From assembly GCA_031289445.1 (NCBI GenBank), contig JAITPL010000052.1, forward strand, positions 1-14,140: a DNA stretch of 14,140 bases, given 5' to 3'. The position numbers were made by a program, and so were the translations under genes. Under the pieces are notes generated by a model. It searched no databases. It was not told the DNA's origin and saw only the letters and a list, made by a program, of their open reading frames with translations. Below are positions 1 through 7,560 of the stretch, in pieces. The stretch is from Tannerella sp. (GTDB lineage Bacteria; Bacteroidota; Bacteroidia; Bacteroidales; Tannerellaceae). Numbering within the stretch: the stretch's first letter is position 1; every line of letters starts with the position of its first letter.

Positions 1-29
1 CTGAAAAATCTAAACTCCGACGGCGTCAT

Positions 30-2159
30 TTACTTCAGTGTCATCTTGAGGTTGAACATCGCGAAAGCGTATTCGTCGGCATACTCGTCGATAATCTTGC
101 TGAGAGGCTTGCCTGCGCCATGTCCGGCCTTAGTCTCTATGCGGATCAGTTTTGGCGCCGAGCCGGTGTCGGCAGCCTGCAGGGTGGCGGTATATTTGAA
201 CGAATGTGCAGGAACTACGCGGTCGTCATGATCGGCCGTAGTTACAAGAACGGCAGGATACGCGGTACCGTCGTTGCGGATATTATGCAGTGGCGAGTAA
301 GCGTAGAGGTAGCTAAACATCTCGCTGTTGTCCTCGCTTGTACCGTAATCGCTCGCCCAGTTCCAGCCGATAGTAAACTTGTGATAGCGCAGCATATCCA
401 TCACGCCTACAGCAGGCAGCGCCGCGCCGAACAGGTCAGGCCGCTGATTGACCACCGCTCCCACCAGCAGTCCTCCGTTAGAGCCGCCGGCAACACAAAT
501 CTTCTGTGCAACGGTATATTTCTCGCTTATCAGATACTCGGCCGCCGCGATGAAATCGTCAAACACATTCTGTTTATGCAGCTTTGTGCCCGCCAGATGC
601 CAAGCCTCGCCGTACTCGCCGCCGCCACGCAGATTGGCTTGAGCATAGATGCCGCCGTTCTCGATGAAAGGTATGCGGAAGGTCGAGAACGAAGGCGAGA
701 GGCTGATATTGAAACCGCCATATCCGTAGAGGTAAACAGGATTGGAGCCGTCGAGCTTGAGGCCTTTGCGATAGGTGATAAACATCGGTATCTTCGTGCC
801 GTCCTTGCTCGGATAGAAAACCTGCTCGGTAACATACTCCTCGGAGTTGAATTTCACATCGGGCGCAAGGTATTTCTCCGACTTGTTAAGGTCTATATCG
901 TACTTGTAGATAGTGCTTGGGAAGGTGAAAGACGTAAAGACATAGAAGGTTTCCTTGTCGTCCTTGTCACCGCTGAAGCCTACCGAGCCGAATGTCGGCA
1001 GTGCAACCTCATGTTCGCGGCGGCCGTCGAGGGTATGTACGAAGGCGTGCGTCGAAGCATCCTTGGTATATGTCAGTATGATTTTGCCGCCGATAAAAGA
1101 CACGCCGTTAAGCACGTCCTGAGCTTCGGCTACCACGTCGGTCCAGTTCTCAAGCGCGGGCCGGTCGATTGTGGTCTTCATCAGGCGATATTTCGGGGCC
1201 TTGTAGTTGGTGTAGATGTAAATATCGTTGCCAATCACTTCCACAGGGTTGTATTCGTAGTCGAAGTTGTCGGTGAGCTTGACCAAAGGCGCGTTGCCGT
1301 GCAGAGTTTTCATGTAAAGGTCGTTGCCAAGCCCTTCGCCGGATTCGGAGACAAAGAAGGTCTTTTCGTCCTCATCTACCCAGGCGCTGTAGAAGCGTTT
1401 AGGGTACTGGCGATTCTCGTAAACCAGCTCGTCGGCGGTTTGCGAAGTTCCCAGACGGTGGTAGTAAATCTTGTGGTTTTCGTTGACGTTCGAGAACTCC
1501 TTGCCCGCCGTCGGAGCATCGTAGGCGCTGTAATAAAAGCCGTCGCCATGCCAGTCGGCGCCCGAAAACTTGGCCCACTGTATATGGTCGGCAGTCTTTT
1601 GGCGTGTGGCAAGCTCCAGGACATATATCTCGTGCCAGTCGCTTCCGCTGCGGGAGACGGTATAGGCCAAGTATTTGCCGTCGTTGGAGATGGACATGCC
1701 CGCAAGGGCTACGGTGCCGTCGTCCGAGAAGGTGTTGGGGTCGAGCAGCACGGAGGCTTCGCCGTCGAGCGTCGGTTTCTCGTAGAGGACGCTCTGGTTT
1801 TGCAGGCCGTTGTTCCTGTAGAAATAGTACTTGCCGCTCTTCTTGTTCTTGAAAGGTACGCCTATCTTCTCGTAGTCGTACAGCTCGGTGAGGCGATTCT
1901 TGAGGGCGTCGCGGAACGGTATGCGGGCGATGTATGCCTGCGTAACGCTGTTCTCGGCCTCGACCCAGTCGGCGACCTGACTTGTGGTGTCGTCCTCCAG
2001 CCAGCGGTAGGGGTCGGCGACAGTCTTGCCGAAGTAATCGTCCTTGACTTCCTGACGCTCGGCAAGAGGATAGGTCAGTTTCCCGTTCTTTGTTTCGCAT
2101 CCGACTATTGCGGACAGCATTCCGGTAGTTGTTACCATAGTAATAATTAAATGTTTCAT
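30..2159 (-). CDS. Prolyl oligopeptidase family (S9A) serine peptidase, predicted lipoprotein
   Basis: Predicted to cleave short peptides after proline in the cell envelope. The 709-residue length matches prolyl oligopeptidases, which have a beta-propeller gate followed by an alpha/beta-hydrolase domain. The N-terminus is a lipoprotein signal with lipobox IVG-C and acylated Cys21, so the protein should be membrane-anchored outside the cytoplasm. The propeller covers roughly residues 100-440. In the hydrolase domain I see the nucleophile motif GGSNGG (Ser560), DHDDRVVP (Asp645, with the substrate-binding Arg at 647) and AGHGAGKP (His680). This is a complete triad in the family's order and spacing. 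The start is the first Met that gives a proper signal peptide. It lies 109 bp downstream of holB on the same strand, and I found no TAnnTTTG promoter in the gap, so it may depend on read-through from metF-holB. Family assignment is firm; substrate and which membrane it sits in are inference. Confidence 0.95.
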   Translation of the reverse strand: MKHLIITMVTTTGMLSAIVGCETKNGKLTYPLAERQEVKDDYFGKTVADPYRWLEDDTTSQVADWVEAENSVTQAYIARIPFRDALKNRLTELYDYEKIGVPFKNKKSGKYYFYRNNGLQNQSVLYEKPTLDGEASVLLDPNTFSDDGTVALAGMSISNDGKYLAYTVSRSGSDWHEIYVLELATRQKTADHIQWAKFSGADWHGDGFYYSAYDAPTAGKEFSNVNENHKIYYHRLGTSQTADELVYENRQYPKRFYSAWVDEDEKTFFVSESGEGLGNDLYMKTLHGNAPLVKLTDNFDYEYNPVEVIGNDIYIYTNYKAPKYRLMKTTIDRPALENWTDVVAEAQDVLNGVSFIGGKIILTYTKDASTHAFVHTLDGRREHEVALPTFGSVGFSGDKDDKETFYVFTSFTFPSTIYKYDIDLNKSEKYLAPDVKFNSEEYVTEQVFYPSKDGTKIPMFITYRKGLKLDGSNPVYLYGYGGFNISLSPSFSTFRIPFIENGGIYAQANLRGGGEYGEAWHLAGTKLHKQNVFDDFIAAAEYLISEKYTVAQKICVAGGSNGGLLVGAVVNQRPDLFGAALPAVGVMDMLRYHKFTIGWNWASDYGTSEDNSEMFSYLYAYSPLHNIRNDGTAYPAVLVTTADHDDRVVPAHSFKYTATLQAADTGSAPKLIRIETKAGHGAGKPLSKIIDEYADEYAFAMFNLKMTLK

Positions 2160-2197
2160 AAATCTTAAATTGTTATTGGTGTATCTGTATGTTGTTG

Positions 2198-2280
2198 TCT
2201 GTTATCTGTTTCTATTTTGCATTGTTGAATGTTTCGGGCGACCGCAAGGGATCGCCCCTACCAATCTGTTATCTGTTTCT
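2198..2280. repeat. 16-bp direct repeat flanking a small hairpin element
   Basis: The 16-mer TCTGTTATCTGTTTCT occurs at 2198-2213 and again at 2265-2280. The second copy is the last codons and stop of holB (stop at 2269-2271). The 51 bp between them hold a hairpin with arms GGGCGA (2236-2241) and TCGCCC (2252-2257). The arrangement looks like a short palindromic element bounded by a duplicated target, or a local duplication of the holB end. It has no U-tract on the minus strand, so it is not a convincing intrinsic terminator between holB and the peptidase gene. Confidence 0.7.
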
Positions 2281-3414
2281 GCCTCTCACTAAGGACGTCA
2301 TGCGCATCGAGAGGTCAAAGAAGACCATCTTTGAATTGACATTTCGGCCTACGTGCTCCTCTCCCAGCGCCAGTTCGTTCATAATATCTACAATATTACG
2401 TTCATTAATATATGGCGAGAAGTTCTTTGAAAAGTCGGCTTCCTCACCGTTGAGATAATTAAGTGCAGGCTCTCCCAGACAGAGCACAAAGTTCTCGCGC
2501 ACCAGCCGCTGACTGTAGGAGAGAAAACTCTTCTGCCTTTCGCGGGTCAGCGTGGCCATATTGTCGGCAAAAGCTTTCATGGCCGTAATGTCCTTCGACC
2601 ATCCGTTGCGCATCAGCAGCTTGAAACAGCCCAGATAGAACTTGTCGTCGTTCTCGACCGTCAGCAGTTCGGTGGCTTTCAGGTAGCTGCCCTGCGACAG
2701 GTGCGTTATCCGCCGGGCGTCGGCTTCATCTATCCTGAATGCTTCTACCAAACGGGAAACAAGCGCTTCCGGCTCTATCTGCCGCACCTCGAAAGGCTGC
2801 GAACGCGAACATATCGTGCCGAGCACCATGTTATGATTGCCGGTAACCATCAGGATGGCAGTATTGGCAGCCGGCTCTTCAATAATTTTAAGCAGTTTGT
2901 TGGCGCAGGTGGGGTGCATCCTCTCCGGCATCCAGATGAAGAGTACGCGGTAAGCGGCTTCATATATACGGAGATTCATCTTGTGAATAATACGGTCGCT
3001 TTCGGCGGAATATATCAGCGCCTGCTTGTTGTCGGCTTCGAGGAAACCCAGCCATGTATCTATATTGAAATAGGCTCGCTCGCGGATTTGCTTCTTCAGG
3101 AACGAGCGCCAGTCGGCAAGAACGTCGTCGCAGGTCTCGCGTTTTTTCTTCTTGTCGGCTATCATGGGGAAGACAAAATGAAGGTCCGGGTGCGCCAGCT
3201 CGTTATACTTGATGCAGGACGGACACTTGCCGCACGAATCCGTATCCGTGCGTGCGGTACAGTTAAGGTAGCGGGCATAAGCCATTGCAAGCTGAAAAGT
3301 CCCTGCGCCGTCGTCGCCGCAAAACATCTGCGCGTGCGGCACTCTGCCGCTGCGGGCTGCTTCCCTCAGATACTGCTTTGAACTGTCCTGTCCTATTACG
3401 TCTCTAAAAAACAT
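2269..3414 (-). CDS. holB: DNA polymerase III subunit delta prime
   Basis: Clamp-loader subunit that, with delta and tau/gamma, opens the beta sliding clamp during replication; cytoplasmic. At 381 residues it has the Bacteroidota form of the AAA+ module. The N-terminus reads MFFRDVIGQ, then comes a P-loop remnant GDDGAGTF (33-40), a four-cysteine zinc module (Cys52, Cys61, Cys64, Cys67, with CGKCPSC), the conserved HPDLHFVFP segment (75-83), a Walker-B-like strand near 157-166, KLLKIIEEP (173-181) and an SRx sensor/arginine-finger region (CSRSQ, 202-206). The P-loop lysine is replaced by threonine, so ATP binding is unlikely; E. coli delta prime is also a non-ATPase. The start lies 6 bp after the metF stop, indicating cotranscription. 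Identity is well supported by the domain order. Confidence 0.93.
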   Translation of the reverse strand: MFFRDVIGQDSSKQYLREAARSGRVPHAQMFCGDDGAGTFQLAMAYARYLNCTARTDTDSCGKCPSCIKYNELAHPDLHFVFPMIADKKKKRETCDDVLADWRSFLKKQIRERAYFNIDTWLGFLEADNKQALIYSAESDRIIHKMNLRIYEAAYRVLFIWMPERMHPTCANKLLKIIEEPAANTAILMVTGNHNMVLGTICSRSQPFEVRQIEPEALVSRLVEAFRIDEADARRITHLSQGSYLKATELLTVENDDKFYLGCFKLLMRNGWSKDITAMKAFADNMATLTRERQKSFLSYSQRLVRENFVLCLGEPALNYLNGEEADFSKNFSPYINERNIVDIMNELALGEEHVGRNVNSKMVFFDLSMRMTSLVRGRNR

Positions 3415-3420
3415 CGGCGG

Positions 3421-4368
3421 TCAATATATTGTTTTAGCTATTCGTTTTACGCTCTCGGAAGCCATCAGGGTGTAGAAGTGCAGGCTCGGAACGCCGTGCG
3501 CAATCAGGTCGCGGCACTGCTCCACACACCACTCAATGCCTACTTCTTTTGCATCTTCGTCGGTCTTGCAACGGCGCAACTCCGAAGCCAGTGCCTCCGG
3601 TATATCCGACCGGAATACCTTCGGCAGGACGGTCAGCTGATTGAGCAGCACTATGGGTTTGACGCCGGGGATAATCGGCGCCTCGACCCCCTCTGCCCGC
3701 ATACGGTCAACAAAGGCATAATATCTGGCATTGTCGAAAAACATCTGCGTGACAAGATAATCCGCTCCCTGCCGGACTTTTTCCACGGCATAACGGATGT
3801 CGGCCTCAAGGTTGGGGGCTTCCTCGTGCTTTTCGGGATAGCAGGCCATGCCGTAGGAGAAGGGCGTCGCGATACCTTCGAAAACAGTTCCGTCGAGCGC
3901 CAGACCGCGATTGAAGTTGTTGACCTGCTGTTGAAGGTCGGTAGCGTGGGAATGATATTGCGAGGGGTCGGAAGAAGGGTTTTTGTCGTCACCCCGCAGT
4001 AGCAGGAGGTCGTGTATTCCGAGAAAATTCAGGTCGATAAGAGCGTATTCGGTCTCTTCGGGAGTGAAGCCCTTGCATATAATATGCGGCACGGCGGTAA
4101 TGCCGTAGCGGCTCTGTATGGCCGACGCGATGGCCACGGAACCGGGTCGCCGACGGACATTCACCCGCCGAATCCGACCGTCGGCTTCAACCTTATCAAC
4201 CCACTCGCTATGGTGCGAGGTGATATTGATGTATTTTGGGTCGAACTCCACAAGTTTGTCGATAATATCATAGATGCGTTTGATATTGTTTCCCTTGAGA
4301 GGCGGCAGAATCTCAAACGAGAAGGCCGTCCTTGTGCTGTCCTTAATATGTTCAATAACTCTCTTCAT
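3421..4368 (-). CDS. metF: Methylenetetrahydrofolate reductase
   Basis: FAD-dependent reduction of 5,10-methylene-THF to 5-methyl-THF, which supplies the methyl group for methionine synthesis; cytoplasmic. The 315-residue product has the single-domain TIM-barrel length of bacterial MetF. Visible motifs are FSFEILPP (16-23; Glu19 corresponds to the catalytic Glu28 of the E. coli enzyme), LRGDDKNP (124-131, flavin/folate site), ATPFSYG (167-173), TQMFFDN (207-213, folate-binding Gln208) and the C-terminal LHFYTLM (296-302). An in-frame ATG at 4417-4419 would add 17 residues, but it lies upstream of the -7 box at 4396-4403, and the added residues match nothing in the family. I therefore start at 4368. 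It is the first gene of a metF-holB unit and is divergent from the propeller operon. Confidence 0.95.
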   Translation of the reverse strand: MKRVIEHIKDSTRTAFSFEILPPLKGNNIKRIYDIIDKLVEFDPKYINITSHHSEWVDKVEADGRIRRVNVRRRPGSVAIASAIQSRYGITAVPHIICKGFTPEETEYALIDLNFLGIHDLLLLRGDDKNPSSDPSQYHSHATDLQQQVNNFNRGLALDGTVFEGIATPFSYGMACYPEKHEEAPNLEADIRYAVEKVRQGADYLVTQMFFDNARYYAFVDRMRAEGVEAPIIPGVKPIVLLNQLTVLPKVFRSDIPEALASELRRCKTDEDAKEVGIEWCVEQCRDLIAHGVPSLHFYTLMASESVKRIAKTIY

Positions 4369-4395
4369 TATATATAATGTAATAGTAAACCGGTG

Positions 4396-4403
4396 CAAAT
4401 ATA
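4396..4403 (-). promoter_or_regulatory. Putative -7 box for metF
   Basis: Read on the minus strand this is TATATTTG, a match to the Bacteroidota -7 consensus TAnnTTTG. Transcription would begin near 4389, giving a leader of about 20 nt. I see no TTG at the expected 19-21 nt spacing upstream. The short leader leaves no room for a riboswitch. Confidence 0.6.
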
Positions 4404-4430
4404 CGTGTTTTTTTTTCAAACTGCCTTTTC

Positions 4431-4475
4431 AAACATTCCAAGTTTCTAAAACTTGGAATGTTTCCAACTTGGAAT
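4431..4475. repeat. Perfect 15-bp inverted repeat plus extra half-site between divergent promoters
   Basis: Arm AAACATTCCAAGTTT (4431-4445) and its exact reverse complement AAACTTGGAATGTTT (4449-4463) are separated by 3 nt. A third copy of the half-site, AACTTGGAAT, follows at 4466-4475 and overlaps the TTG (-33) element of the propeller operon promoter. The core also occurs in the palindrome at 7419-7451. It may be an operator for metF and/or the propeller operon, or a member of a dispersed palindromic repeat family. Confidence 0.85.
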
Positions 4476-4500
4476 ATTTCTAATTATATTATTATCTTTG
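4469..4500 (+). promoter_or_regulatory. Promoter of the beta-propeller operon
   Basis: TTG at 4469-4471, a 21-nt spacer, then TATCTTTG at 4493-4500 match the Bacteroidota -33/-7 promoter. The start point would be near 4507, leaving a leader of about 44 nt before the ATG at 4551. The -33 element sits inside the extra half-site of the adjacent palindrome. Confidence 0.75.
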
Positions 4501-4550
4501 CACTCGATTATATCAAAATATGTAGTAATTATCTTAAAAACAGAACTGAC

Positions 4551-5771
4551 ATGAACAAAGTTATTATTATGGCGACAAGCATATTCTTGTCAACTGCGGC
4601 CACCGCTTTGGCGCAGGAAAACATCCAGTGGCGCGGCATCGACCGTACCGGCGTCTATCACGAAAGCGGCCTGCTGAAAACATGGCCCGATGACGGCCCG
4701 CAACTGCTCTGGCACTACGACGGTCTCGGCGAAGGTCACACCTCAACCGCCATCGACGGCGAACTGATCTACATCACCGGCCTCAGGGACGGCGACGGAT
4801 ACATCTACGTCTTCGACCTCAACGGCAAACAGGTCAAATCCAAAAAGTACGGCCCCGAATGGGACAAGAGCTACAACGGCTCGCGCGGCACTGTTACCGT
4901 CAACGACGGCAAAATCTATCTCGTCAGCGGATATGGAAGCTTGTACTGCCTCAACCAAAGCAGCCTCGACATCGTCTGGGAGAAAAACATCCTTCAGGAA
5001 TACGGCTCCAAGAACGTCACCTGGGGTATCTGCGAAGCGCCCCTGATTATCGACAACATGGTCATAGCCACCCCCGGCGGTAACGAACACAACATCGTCG
5101 CCCTCGACAAGAACACCGGCTCTCTCCTCTGGGACTGCCCGGGCAAAGGCGACCTCTCAGCCTACTGCTCGCCGCTCTACGTCGGCGACCAGGCTACCCC
5201 GCTCATCGTTACCATGACGGCCGACCATATCATCGGCGTCGAGGCCAAGACCGGCAAATTCCTCTGGTCGCACGAGAACAAAAACCAGCACGGCGTGCAG
5301 GCCAATACCCCTGTTTACAGCAATGGCATGATACTCTGCACCAGCGGCTACGGACGCGGCTCGACGATGCTGCGACTCAAGGACGGCGGTCAGAGCATCG
5401 AGGAGGTATGGTTTTCCAAAGACCTCGACAACCGCATAGGGGCGATGGTCAAGGTCGGCGACTACGTTTACGGATCGGGCGACAAAAACCGCTCATGGTT
5501 CTGCGCCGACTGGAATACCGGCGAAATAAAATACCGCGAACAGGGTCTGGCCATGGGTAACATCATCAGTAACGACGGCATGTTGTACTGCTATACCGAA
5601 AAAGGCGATTTGCTGCTGGTCAAGGCTACTCCCGACAAGTTCGACGTAGCCGGAAAGCTCGCCGTAACCCTCGGCACCAACCAGCACTGGGCGCATACCG
5701 TACTCTACAAAGGCGTCATGTACGTCCGCCACGGCGACACCCTGATGGCTTACAAGGTTAAAAACGGCTGA
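4551..5771 (+). CDS. Secreted PQQ-like beta-propeller repeat protein
   Basis: Role unknown. It is a 406-residue protein made of PQQ-like (PQQ_2/BamB-type) propeller blades. Residues 1-21 form a Sec signal peptide (MNKVIIMATSIFLSTAATALA, cleavage likely after ALA), so the mature protein is outside the cytoplasm, probably periplasmic. After a WRGIDRTG segment the blades show the usual 'xxxALDxxTGxxLW' pattern: LYCLNQSSLDIVWE, IVALDKNTGSLLWD, IIGVEAKTGKFLWS. It is far shorter than PQQ-dependent dehydrogenases and shows nothing that marks it as a quinoprotein enzyme, so a scaffold or binding role is more likely than redox catalysis. The frame is open 31 codons further upstream, but that stretch covers the palindrome and promoter, so the start is the ATG at 4551. 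It probably forms an operon with the next gene, a paralogue 46 bp downstream. Confidence 0.88.
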   Translation: MNKVIIMATSIFLSTAATALAQENIQWRGIDRTGVYHESGLLKTWPDDGPQLLWHYDGLGEGHTSTAIDGELIYITGLRDGDGYIYVFDLNGKQVKSKKYGPEWDKSYNGSRGTVTVNDGKIYLVSGYGSLYCLNQSSLDIVWEKNILQEYGSKNVTWGICEAPLIIDNMVIATPGGNEHNIVALDKNTGSLLWDCPGKGDLSAYCSPLYVGDQATPLIVTMTADHIIGVEAKTGKFLWSHENKNQHGVQANTPVYSNGMILCTSGYGRGSTMLRLKDGGQSIEEVWFSKDLDNRIGAMVKVGDYVYGSGDKNRSWFCADWNTGEIKYREQGLAMGNIISNDGMLYCYTEKGDLLLVKATPDKFDVAGKLAVTLGTNQHWAHTVLYKGVMYVRHGDTLMAYKVKNG

Positions 5772-5817
5772 CCCGCCGGAGATGCCCGCCGGATAACCAA
5801 ACCGATTAATAACGCAG

Positions 5818-7317
5818 ATGGATAGAAAAGAACTTCGCAGTCGTTGGATAAAGTTGATTACGGTCGCCGTCATAGCGATTTATGTGGCCTTGATAGCATG
5901 GTGGCATGTTTATGTCCCCCGCGATGACTTTGCCCTGCAGTCGCCCGGAGCCGACAACCGACCCGAAGGCTCTACCCGAAGCGTTAACGACGTAGTCATA
6001 GGCGAGTTTTTCATGCACTACAACGAAGAAGCGACAGGCGACGGCAACGCAGACGCCTCCGGTGATAATGCCGCTACGACCGCCGACGGTAACACAGACG
6101 CCTTCGGCGGTCGCTGGGCTTCTTTCCGTGGAGGGGAATCGCGCAACGTCATTGCCAATAACGACCTCATCAACACCTCGGCGGACGACTACCCCGTCCT
6201 GTGGAGCGTTACTACCGGCGAAGGTCATGCCGCCCCTGTAATCTGCGCAGGCAAGGTCTATTTCCTCGACTATGACGAGCAGTTGAGTTCCGACGCCCTG
6301 CGCTGTTTCGACCTCGCGACAGGCAAGGAGCTGTGGCGTCGCTGGTACCGTTCGCCCATAAAGCGCAATCACGGCTTCTCGCGCACTGTACCTGCCGTCG
6401 GCGACGGTTACATCATCACCATAGGGCCTGAAGGACATGTAATGTGCTGCGACCCCTTGACCGGCAACATGCTCTGGTCCCTCGACATGCAGAAGGAGTA
6501 CAGCACCGAAGTGCCCTTCTGGTACACCGGCCAGTGTCCCAACGTCGATAACGGCGTGCTGATACTCGCACCTGCGGGAGAGGAAGTATTGCTTACCGGA
6601 ATAGACTGTCTGACCGGCGAGCGGCTGTGGACAACGCCGAACACTCTCAAGTTCAAAATGTCGCACTCGTCAATAACAACCATGACCCTTTCGGGCAAAC
6701 GGACTTACGTCTATACCGGCGTGGGAGGAGTTTGCGGCGTCTCGGCCGAGAAAAACGACGTCGGGACACTGCTCTGGTCGGCTACGAAATGGCAACCCTC
6801 GGTAGTAGCCCCTTCGCCCCTGCAAATATCTGCCGACAGGATATTTCTTGTCGCCGGATATGGCGCCGGAAGCGCGTTACTACAGATAGAACGCGCAGGC
6901 AACAAATGGACCGCAGCCGTCCGCGAGCAATACAAACCCAGCGAAGGCCTGTCGAGCGAACAACAGACGCCCATACTGTTCAACAACCTTATATTCGGAA
7001 TCCTGCCCAAGGACGGAGGAGCACACCGCGAAAAACTTGTCTGTTACTCACCCCAAAACCTGCATACGCCTGTATGGACGTCCGCCGCCGACGAGCGTTT
7101 TGGACTTGGCCCCTACATAGTCATCAACGGCAAACTGTTTGTCTTGAAAGACACCGGCGAGTTATATGTATATGAGGTAGCCGACAGCAACTTCAAGCTA
7201 CTGAAACATCAAACCGTTATTCCCGACGGCGCCGATGCCTGGGGTCCGATGGCCTACGCCGACGGTCGCCTCCTTGTCCGCGACGCCCACAACATCAAAT
7301 GCCTCAAAATCAACTGA
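5818..7317 (+). CDS. Membrane-anchored PQQ-like beta-propeller protein
   Basis: Role unknown. A 499-residue paralogue of the gene before it. Residues 1-11 are basic, and 12-29 form one hydrophobic segment (KLITVAVIAIYVALIAWW) with no clear cleavage site, so I read it as an N-terminal anchor with the rest outside the cytoplasm. A polar Asp/Gly/Ala/Asn-rich linker (about 32-98) contains an in-frame near-duplicate, DGNADASG (75-82) and DGNTDAFG (90-97). The propeller begins at W100 (WASFRGGESRN, equivalent to the WRG segment of its neighbour). Blades include LRCFDLATGKELWRR, VMCCDPLTGNMLWS and LTGIDCLTGERLWTT. The 46-bp gap without a promoter suggests cotranscription with the secreted propeller. 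The two may act as partners at the membrane; that is inference from adjacency and homology. Confidence 0.87.
   Translation: MDRKELRSRWIKLITVAVIAIYVALIAWWHVYVPRDDFALQSPGADNRPEGSTRSVNDVVIGEFFMHYNEEATGDGNADASGDNAATTADGNTDAFGGRWASFRGGESRNVIANNDLINTSADDYPVLWSVTTGEGHAAPVICAGKVYFLDYDEQLSSDALRCFDLATGKELWRRWYRSPIKRNHGFSRTVPAVGDGYIITIGPEGHVMCCDPLTGNMLWSLDMQKEYSTEVPFWYTGQCPNVDNGVLILAPAGEEVLLTGIDCLTGERLWTTPNTLKFKMSHSSITTMTLSGKRTYVYTGVGGVCGVSAEKNDVGTLLWSATKWQPSVVAPSPLQISADRIFLVAGYGAGSALLQIERAGNKWTAAVREQYKPSEGLSSEQQTPILFNNLIFGILPKDGGAHREKLVCYSPQNLHTPVWTSAADERFGLGPYIVINGKLFVLKDTGELYVYEVADSNFKLLKHQTVIPDGADAWGPMAYADGRLLVRDAHNIKCLKIN
6040..6107 (+). repeat. In-frame 23-bp imperfect direct repeat in the linker
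   Basis: Positions 6040-6062 and 6085-6107 match at 20 of 23 bases with a 45-bp period (15 codons). They encode DGNADASG and DGNTDAFG between the membrane anchor and the propeller. This suggests the linker grew by duplication. Confidence 0.75.
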
Positions 7318-7376
7318 GGATATTGTTTCATCGGGTCTAACTTCTGCTTTCTACTTGGCAGACATTTCCGTTTTTT

Positions 7377-7401
7377 CTAAGGTCGCAATTTGCGACCTTA
7401 G
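7377..7401. repeat. 12-bp inverted repeat with a 1-nt centre
   Basis: CTAAGGTCGCAA (7377-7388) and its exact reverse complement (7390-7401) flank a single T. It lies 59 bp after the stop of the membrane-anchored propeller gene. On the plus strand no U-tract follows, so it is not a typical intrinsic terminator, though it could protect the 3' end of the mRNA. Confidence 0.8.
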
Positions 7402-7418
7402 TCTAATTTCTACTTGGC

Positions 7419-7451
7419 AGACATTCCAAGTCTTGAAGACTTGGAATGTCT
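7419..7451. repeat. 16-bp inverted repeat with a 1-nt centre, same core as 4431-4463
   Basis: AGACATTCCAAGTCTT (7419-7434) and its exact reverse complement (7436-7451) flank a single G. The core ACATTCCAAGT / ACTTGGAATGT is the same as in the palindrome upstream of the propeller operon, while the innermost bases differ. As RNA it would form a very stable hairpin, followed by a T-rich stretch (7461-7468), so a terminator role for the propeller operon is possible. Confidence 0.85.
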
Positions 7452-7531
7452 TCTAACTTCTGCTTTTTGGACAAAAGCAACAAATAATTTCGATTTCGTG
7501 ATAATAATTCCCGTAATTCAAAAATTATCCT

Positions 7532-7539
7532 TACATTTG
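7532..7539 (+). promoter_or_regulatory. Putative -7 box for the asnB-like gene
   Basis: TACATTTG matches TAnnTTTG and lies 21 nt before the ATG at 7561, giving a leader of only about 15 nt. No clear TTG element is seen at the expected distance upstream. Confidence 0.55.
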
Positions 7540-7560
7540 TATCCTCAAAACGATAATTTT

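Larger units (their letters stand above)
7336..7466. repeat. Mosaic of direct repeats in the propeller-asnB intergenic region
   Basis: Two direct repeats are interleaved. TCTAACTTCTGCTTT (15 bp) occurs at 7336-7350 and 7452-7466. TTTCTACTTGGCAGACATT (19 bp) occurs at 7348-7366 and 7407-7425, and the second copy is preceded by TCTAA. Two palindromes sit between and after these units (7377-7401 and 7419-7451). No coding frame or RNA family explains this pattern; it resembles an array of small interspersed palindromic elements. Confidence 0.85.

Noticed and set aside
120..2150. A 676-codon open frame antisense to the prolyl oligopeptidase gene
   Set aside because: It mirrors a gene with an intact catalytic triad, has no recognisable domain or promoter, and its openness follows from the codon bias of the real gene.
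4369..4395. SAM or other riboswitch in front of metF
   Set aside because: The predicted leader is only about 20 nt, too short for any known riboswitch.
4369..4419. 17-residue N-terminal extension of MetF
   Set aside because: It lies upstream of the predicted transcription start and matches nothing in the family.
4458..4550. 31-codon N-terminal extension of the first propeller protein
   Set aside because: It would place the palindrome and promoter inside the gene and bury the signal peptide.
5806..6666. Open antisense frame of 286 codons under the second propeller gene
   Set aside because: The translation shows no family features, while the plus-strand frame has clear propeller blades.
7377..7401. 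Intrinsic terminator after the propeller operon
   Set aside because: The stem is strong, but the T-run lies upstream of it and no U-tract follows on the plus strand.
7336..7470. CRISPR array
   Set aside because: Repeat units are too few, overlap each other and have irregular spacing; no cas genes are nearby.
7414..7560. 49-codon N-terminal extension of the AsnB homologue
   Set aside because: It runs through the palindrome and the -7 box, and would push the M-N-G-L-L amidotransferase start into the interior.
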